Shown here: positions 57,801-64,000 of the stretch, piece after piece
How the letters are laid out: the number at the start of each line of letters is the position of its first letter
How positions within the stretch are numbered: position 1 is the first letter of the stretch
Assembly: GCA_023374025.1 (NCBI GenBank)
Contig: SIJG01000091.1
Span: 257,994 to 321,993, forward strand
Reading direction: 5' to 3'
From: Heterodera schachtii
Lineage: Eukaryota > Nematoda > Chromadorea > Rhabditida > Heteroderidae
Length of the DNA stretch: 64,000 nucleotides
Translations under genes and position numbers: made by a program
The notes under the pieces: generated by a model
Databases searched by the model: none
What the model was told of the DNA's origin: nothing
The model's input: only the letters and a program-made list of their open reading frames with translations

Positions 57801-60800
57801 AAAACTGAGATTATGTTTGGCTATTCCGCGCCTCAAAGAGTCATATTTAAAAAAACAATTTTTTTTTTGATTGTTATTTTTTAGGGCTGCCCATTTTTCG
57901 AGGTCCGATACAACGTCATTGAAGTAATTAAATCCCTTAATCTAATTACCTAATTAATTAATTTTTAAGTATTTCCACGGTGGCCCGCATATATTCGTCG
58001 GAGGAGAGTAAATTATTTTTGACGTTAAACCCATTAAAAGTTAAATGCCAACAGTTTAACCAAACTTAGAATTATTGCCAAAATTTTTGAATCATTGCCA
58101 AAAATTTTTGAATTTGATAATTTTCATTTATTTTTTTTCAGTTAACTGCTCAAAGTTTTAATTCTTTTGGTTTAATTGTGCATTTAATTATTTTGAATTA
58201 CCCTATTTACCTAATTCATTTAAAGGGAAGGCGATATGGGCGACATTCCAACCGCGGGAAATGACCCATTGTTTTGGATGCACCACAACTTCATTGACTA
58301 TGTGAAAAGAATTTCAATTTAAAAAATAAAAAAATAAATTTAAATCTATTTAAAATAATTTTACAATAATTTTCAGATCTATGAAATGTGGCGGAAAAGA
58401 TCACCAGCAAAAGCGCGAGAAACAAATTACCCACTGGACAATGCGGTCAGAAAAATGAGCCCTCGGGGGTTGTATTTTTCACCCGCCTAAAAGATAGATG
58501 CGGTGGGGGGGGGGGGGGGTTCTAATGGAGGGGGGAGGGCGGAGGGGCTCTAATGGGGCGAGGGGGTAGGTTAGAGGAAATAGGTAAAATTAATTTTTAA
58601 CCGAATTTTTCTTTTTAAAGCAATGCGCAAGTCCCCAGCATTTTTCTGCCGGACCAATGCATCCGTTCCAGGCATTTTTTTCATTTTTAAATATTTATGT
58701 TTAATTTTTAAATTATAAATCATACAAATAATTTATGTCAATTGAAAAAAATTTTAAATAAACCTTTTTTTCAATTTAGCCTTGGCAGAACATTGACGGA
58801 TTGGTGAACAAATACACGGACAACATGTACGAATTTGCGCCCCGTCCGAGCTGCTCAATGGGCCCGGACTGTGGATCGAAGTAAAAATTATTTGAAAACA
58901 TAAAAATTCTATTTAAATTAAAAATATGTTTAAAATTAAAAAAATAATTATTTAAATTAATAAATATTCCTATTTTTCACACTTTTTAGGTATTTGTTCT
59001 GTGACCGTTCCCATGGCAAGCCTCGGTGCGCGGCCAAAGTTCGACCGAATGGCAATTGTGCCGGATTCACCAATGGCACGAAAATTCACAAATAAAATTT
59101 CATTCAAATATTTTAATTTATATAATTTAATTCAGGTGAAGATGTTTGTATGAATGGCGAATGCCAATATGGGAAATGTGTGAAAAAGGTAACAAAAATT
59201 AAGCAGGGCCACAGTGGTTGGAAATGGGCTGTTAAAATTCCGATATTTTTTATGGAAAAAGAAAAAATCTCCATAATTATAATAGCCAAATTTAGACTTA
59301 TTTAAATTTATTAAAAAATATTTATTCAATTTTTTAGGGCCGCAACAATTTCCATTGTGAAAATTTTTTCTTCTTTTTTAGTCCAAAGCAAAATAATTTT
59401 TAGAATATTTCAAAATTATTCCTTTTTACAGAAAAATTATTAAACAATTGAGCTATCAAAAAATTTTCCTATACTTTAGAAAAATTATAGCAAAGAATTT
59501 TTTTGAAAATTAGAAAAATTCAAAAATTTAAGCACGAGTTTTTTAGAATTCTTTTTTTTTTGAGTCTCCTGAACCCGCATTGGTACAAAACAACAAAAAT
59601 CAACAATATTCTAATTATTTTCAGTCCCCACCGCCAACCACGCCAAAACCACCACCGATTGTGACAGTGGCACCCATAGAGGTAGTCAACAAAAAAAACC
59701 ATAAATACGAAAAAGCCGTAATTATCTCCGTAATTACATCCGTAATTATCTCAGTAGTTACACCCGTATGATCTCATTATTTACATCCATAATTATCTAA
59801 ATAATTGTACCCGTAATTACACCCGTAATTATCTTCATAATTATATCCGTAATTTTCTCCGTAATTACATTAATTAGCTCCAAATTATATCCATATTATC
59901 TTGATAGTTCCGTAATAACATCCGTAATCCGTTATTAATTACAGTCCAAAAACCGAAAAATGTTTTACTTTTCTGGCTAAGATTTTTTTTAAATTTTTTA
60001 ATCCGCCCCTTCCAAAAAAGAAATCCTAGAAGAAAGGACATAGGTGAGCTTTGATTCTTTGATTTTACTTTACATAATGAAAGTTTCTTTATGATAAAAT
60101 TTGAATTTTTATCACGCGCTAATTAAGTCGCCCTGCTTTAATGAGCACGAATGTTGCGCGAAATGGGCAGCCGACGGACAGTGCGAATCGAACAGCGAAT
60201 ACATGAGCCAATTTTGCAAAGCCAGCTGCAAAAAAGTAAATAAATATTGTTCAATTAGTTTTTTTTTTATTTTATTTTAATTATTTTTTGCTTAAAATTA
60301 ATTTTTGAAACTAATTGTTTAGTGCCAATATTCGTACAACATGCAAGAGGGTAAAAAACTAATTCAATATTAATAAACAATATTAATTTTATTTATTAAA
60401 CATTTAAACCCATTATTTTTATGCTTAATTTGATATACTAAAGCTTATATTGTTCAGAATGTGCTGATCGCCATAAAAATTGCAAAGATTTGTCCTACCA
60501 AATGAAATGCGATTCAAGCTGGATGGTACCCGTTTTAAATCAATTTAAATTTTAATAAATTTAAATTAATTTAAAAAGAAATAATTTAAAAAATATATAT
60601 AAATAATTTTTATAAAATTATTCCGTGTAATTGAATTTTAAGGCTGAAAATTGTCGAAAATATTGCAACAAATGCAATGTAAAACGTATGCAAACATGTG
60701 CTGGCGGTTCCCCGGGGGGAGAAAAACGTAAAAAAATTCGGAAATTAATTTTATTTATTTTTAATAAAATATATATTAGCCACGCTTTCATATGGCGGCA

Positions 60801-62424
60801 ACAATGGTGGCTGTAAATCAAACCAATGCTACAATGAAAATATTTGTTGTCAGGTGAAAAAGAAAAATCAAATTTCTAAAAATTACCGTTAATTATTTAA
60901 TTATTTTAATTTGTTTAAATTTTTTGGTTTTTTTTATTTATAATTTTTAAATATAAAAAAATAATAATTTGTTATTGTACTTAGCAAAAAATTATTTAAT
61001 TAAAAATTTATAATCCTTTACTTTTTATGGGTGGGAAATAATTGTGTAATTAATTGGGGTAATTAATAATCAAATTATTGTACAGCACTGGGCAATGAAC
61101 GGTGGATGTAAGAAGAATTCGGAATGGATGAATTGCAACTGTAAAGTGAGCTGTGGCCAATGCATCTCACGAAACTACAAATATGGAAGTAATTAATTAA
61201 TATATGAATTAATTATAATTAGTTCATTAATTACTTAATTATTTATTTAATTATGCATAATAATTCAATATGTATGTGCACGGTTAACTTTTAATTACTT
61301 ATTCATTAATTATACATATTATATTTGAATTCACAAATTAATTATGTAATTCGGTTAATTAAGCGAATCCTCAAATATGAAAATTTCAGTATTATTAATT
61401 AATTGACTAATTAGCAATTATTGGCAATTTGTTTTTAGCGTGCTCCGACTATCATCCGAAATGCTTCAAATGGGCAAAGCATGGTCAATGCAAATCCAAC
61501 GGATGGGTGTTGGCGAACTGTCGCCGCAGTTGCAACTCATGCGCAAGCATTTGGCACATCAAAAAGGTATTTAAATATATTTTTTAAATATTTAATTAAT
61601 TAAAAATTAATTTCCTGGCCCAAATTTATTTTTATTTTTTGAAATATTTTAAATATAAATTTTTTATCTTTATTAATGTTTAATAAATTTAAAGATGTGT
61701 GCCGATGGGAGGGGGAAGCGCAGTGTTGGTGACCATCACCTGTGGGCAGATGCAATGGAAGACACGGTAATTAATTAATTAATTAATTACTTAATTAGGC
61801 CGAATAAAATGAAAATTATGATTCTAAAATATTTTTAAATTTCTCTTTTCCATTCTCATTAGCCAATTTCTCTGTTGCGCATGGCGCGCGAGGCGGAGAA
61901 GGAGCAGAAGGAAGAGAAAAAGGAAGAAAAGGCTGAAGAGAAAAATGAGGAAAAGAAAGAAGCGAAACCAGAGGAGGGAAAGAAGGAAGAGAAAAAGGAG
62001 GAAACGAAAGAAGAGGGAAAGACTGAAGAGAACAAGGAAGAAAAGACTGAAGAGAAAAAAGAGGAAAAGACTGACGAGAAAAAGGAGGAAAAGAAAGAAG
62101 AGAAACCAGAGGAGGGAAAGAAGGAAGAGAAAAAGGAGGAAAAGACTGAAGAGAAAAAGGTGGAAGAACAAAAGGAGTTGAAGAAGGAGCTGAACTCGGA
62201 CGCGGTTGTGATGATGCTGAACGTGGACGCGGTGGAGAAGGCCATGGAGGCCAGCTCGACCAGCGGAATGGGTAAAATTTAAAAAAAAATTAAATTTAAA
62301 AATTGAATTAAAATTCAATTAAGGCCCAATTGGCCCACCCAAGGGCCACTCCAAGAGTTTGTCGGCATACGTCGTAAACGATGAGGATTTGCCAAAAAGT
62401 AGCGGAATGCCATCGGACGCATGA
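51828..62424 (+). CDS. secreted tyrosinase with ShKT domains and Lys/Glu-rich tail
   Basis: Twenty-nine exons: 51828-52043, 52704-52826, 53610-53667, 53734-53817, 54821-54948, 56646-56779, 57239-57350, 57477-57545, 57653-57711, 57776-57839, 57885-57923, 57970-58007, 58226-58301, 58377-58445, 58621-58671, 58780-58880, 58990-59075, 59136-59188, 59625-59681, 60128-60235, 60323-60350, 60458-60525, 60643-60727, 60780-60853, 61086-61188, 61439-61566, 61695-61766, 61863-62271, 62324-62424. They give 930 residues. The signal peptide is [20 protein letters not shown]. The CuA site has His223, His233 ([17 protein letters not shown]) and His242. The CuB site has HGGPH (365, 369) and [10 protein letters not shown] (His395). 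A Pro linker follows at about 521-539, then about four Cys-rich ShKT-like domains (540-735, for example [12 protein letters not shown]). Residues 771-860 are KEEK repeats. It is a type-3 copper phenol oxidase; cuticle or eggshell tanning is the likely role. Introns 15 and 17 have GC donors. Confidence 0.9.
52290..52640. repeat. palindromic repeat in tyrosinase intron 1
   Basis: A GGGCTATCAGCCTGCAAAGTT core and ACATGCGAATTTTTGTA / ACCGCATGTTTTTAAAA arms are mirrored around 52480 (first motif 21 bases). It is distantly like the 7204-7648 family. Confidence 0.45.
53455..53592. repeat. telomere-like GCCTAA repeats between inverted arms, tyrosinase intron 2
   Basis: 53500-53570 contains about nine GCCTAA/AGCCTA words (AAGCCTAACCCTAAGCCTAG and CAAGCCTAAGCCTAAAG). 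The nematode telomere repeat is TTAGGC. It is bracketed by CAACTCGTACAAAAGCAACT (53456) and GTAGCTTTTGTATGAGTTG (53570), which are inverted copies. Confidence 0.6.
54223..54782. mobile_element. hAT-like MITE in tyrosinase intron 4
   Basis: Ends TAGGGCTTCTTTTTTTAGG and CCTAAAAATCGCATCCCTA, flanked by ATAATTAG at 54215-54222 and 54783-54790. The repeated GTGCCTATTT words match 17021-17203. Confidence 0.9.
55166..55778. mobile_element. hAT-like MITE in tyrosinase intron 5
   Basis: Ends CAGGCTCCCAGATC and GATCTGGGAGCCCTG, flanked by GGTTTAAT at 55158-55165 and 55779-55786. It contains GGCGGTGCCGATAGGCGCCG at about 55393. Related pieces (TTTAGCCTCAT, AATGAGGCTTTT) lie inside the 20455-21646 element. 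Confidence 0.9.
56191..56575. mobile_element. palindromic hAT-like MITE in tyrosinase intron 5
   Basis: Starts GGTGCTGGGACGTTACTC and ends GACTAACGACATAACATC, with GTATC at each flank (56183 and 56576). Same family as 7204-7648. Confidence 0.75.
59700..59945. repeat. TCCGTAATTA minisatellite in tyrosinase intron 19
   Basis: About eighteen degenerate copies of a 11-13 bp unit (TCCGTAATTATC and similar). The array begins just after the exon 19 donor. Confidence 0.8.
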
Positions 62425-62604
62425 AAAAAAAAAGTGCCAAAGACGGAGAAAAAGGAAGGCATTATTTTAGAAAAAAATTTTAGACAAAAAACAACTGCCG
62501 AAATATTATTAATTCTTAATAATTAAATAATTTTCAAAAATTTTTTTTTCATTTGTTTCTCCTTTTTGTTAAATGTCTTTTTTCTCTGCTGGAAAAAATA
62601 TTTT

Positions 62605-62610
62605 AATAAA
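62605..62610 (+). terminator. poly(A) signal of the tyrosinase gene
   Basis: AATAAA lies 181 bases after the stop codon at 62424. Confidence 0.5.
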
Positions 62611-62619
62611 ACTGTTTTC

Positions 62620-63290
62620 GATAATTTAACTTTTATTCTGTGGTTCAAAGTTTTGCTTCATATTAAATACGGTTAAAAGTGTAAATGCCGGAATTTAAAA
62701 ATAGTTGTTTATATTGGGGACAAATCACCAATAATTTATAATCAAGTAAATGCGCTTTATTTTTATTTTTTCTATTTTTGGCGAAAATCATCAAAATTAC
62801 AATGTCCCCCAAGAAAAACCCATTAAAAAGGCCCATTTTTCTGCGAAATCTGTAAAAAAAAAACACTTATTCAAAACGCATAAAAATTGTCGTTAAGCCA
62901 CAATTTGAGACAAAATGTATTATTGGCTAATAAACTGTAAAATTTGAAAATGAAATTGCCAAAAATTAAAATTTTGTCGTCATTATTAAATTGTCATTGA
63001 GAAGACTGCCAAAATTTATGCCGCAAATGACAACAACGAGGAAAAAAGTGTGCCCAATTAGTGGACCAATTCACAAAAAGGGCACTTCTAAAATGTAATT
63101 AACTCAATTAAAAACATTTTTTAATGAATGCAGCACAGGGGATTCATATTTAAATAGGCGCTATAAAATGACAGATTTTGAATTTTATCAAAAAGTAAGG
63201 GGGGGGGGATCATTTTGTTTTTCAAAATTTTTTTTTGTGATAAAGAAACCATGAAATTTGTTTTCCGGGGTTTAGGGGTCGCTGATCACG
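62620..63290. other. 3' flank without recognised gene
   Basis: AT-rich. A GCTGATCACGAATCTGACG word at 63281 is related to the 2267-5808 element family. No coding region is supported here or in 63350-64000. Confidence 0.4.
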
Positions 63291-63302
63291 AATCTGACGT
63301 AA

Positions 63303-63345
63303 GTTCCCGGCATTTTTCTGCCGGTCCCAATGCATACGACCCAGG
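63303..63345 (+). pseudogene. relic of tyrosinase exon 15
   Basis: GCATTTTTCTGCCGG and CCAATGCAT followed by CCAG|GCA match exon 15 (58621-58671) and its GC donor, with a one-base insertion that breaks the frame. The similarity continues weakly into the intron. It is probably the remnant of a second tyrosinase copy. Confidence 0.55.
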
Positions 63346-64000
63346 CACATTTAAAAATTCAAATTTAATTTCCCACAAATTTTAAATAATTAATTCTTTA
63401 TGGGCATAAAAAATAATTTATTTTTTATTTTTTAGTTAATATTAATTAATAAGTTCTTCACATTGTCTGAGATTAACTTAATTGAGGACATTTATGACGA
63501 AATGACTTTTTTTGTCATTTAATTTTTATAAATATTTATCGGAAAATTTTGAAAGTTTTATTTGAGGTAAAATGACAAATATATATCATTAAAATTATTT
63601 CACTGTCAGTTTTAGCATTCACGGGAAACGGTACGGCTTTTAAATATCAGCATAAATTGTTGGCATTTTGTTCAAAGCCCGAATAATGGACCAGAGAATG
63701 AATTTGTAGTGAACTTTGAGAATACCAAAAGTTTGTTCAGCTAAAAAATTATTTTTATTAATTACTGTGATTAATTTTTATAATTCGTTAATTATAAAAA
63801 AATACTTCCATTTTTAAAAATTAAATTAAATTTGTTGGTCATAGAAATTAAAAATTAAATAAAATAATGTGTGAATTCTTTTTTGAATAGATGATTTAAA
63901 ATTAATAATAAATTATAATTTTAAAATAAATTGCTGAATAAAATTGATGAATTTAATTCATTAATAATTCTATTATATAAAAATATTAATATTAATTAAA

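Noticed and set aside
61824..62318. Long minus-strand Leu/Phe/Ser frames opposite the KEEK exon
   Set aside because: They are shadows of the repetitive tyrosinase exon 28, which is supported by splice phase on both sides.

Overview
The window is nuclear DNA of a nematode, most likely a tylenchid plant parasite. It is AT-rich, genes are broken into many short exons by short AT-rich introns, the protein families (Srsx-type chemoreceptors, an astacin, a tyrosinase with ShKT repeats) are typical of nematodes, and one intron carries degenerate TTAGGC/GCCTAA repeats. GC-AG introns are frequent (7 of the 80 introns I could model). From memory this was noted in the potato cyst nematode genome, so a cyst nematode is my best guess, but the species is inference.

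Layout. (1) 1-1859: the 3' half of an unrecognised gene on +. (2) 2.2-6.2 kb: nested DNA transposons, including a 2.25-kb fold-back element whose long inverted arms are made of short tandem repeats. (3) 6.2-38.4 kb: a same-strand array of 7TM chemoreceptor genes. Four copies are intact (10731-12591, 17301-18840, 26677-29670, 36680-38349), one is a clear pseudogene (25198-26266), and there are orphan first exons and tail fragments. Between them lie hAT-like, Tc1/mariner-like, Merlin-like, Helitron-like and fold-back elements. (4) 39042-45055 on -: a complete 13-exon astacin zinc metalloprotease with signal peptide, long pro-region and furin-like RAKR site. (5) 45.1-51.8 kb: a divergent intergenic region with duplicated modules and MITEs. 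(6) 51828-62424 on +: a complete 29-exon secreted tyrosinase (930 residues) with ShKT domains and an unusual Lys/Glu-rich tail. (7) 62.4-64 kb: 3' flank with a relic of tyrosinase exon 15.

How the genes may work together. The receptors probably act in chemosensory neurons. The astacin and the tyrosinase are divergently arranged secreted enzymes that could both act on cuticle (collagen or matrix processing, and phenolic cross-linking or tanning). That link is inference. Their intergenic region holds three copies of one sequence module, one lying upstream of each gene.

All exon models were made by eye from splice signals and reading-frame continuity. Every exon of the complete genes joins in phase. 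Transposon calls rest on inverted termini and target-site duplications seen directly. Superfamily names follow from target-site length and terminal motifs, and for Merlin from a transposase fragment. Most non-coding boundaries are accurate to a few bases at best.
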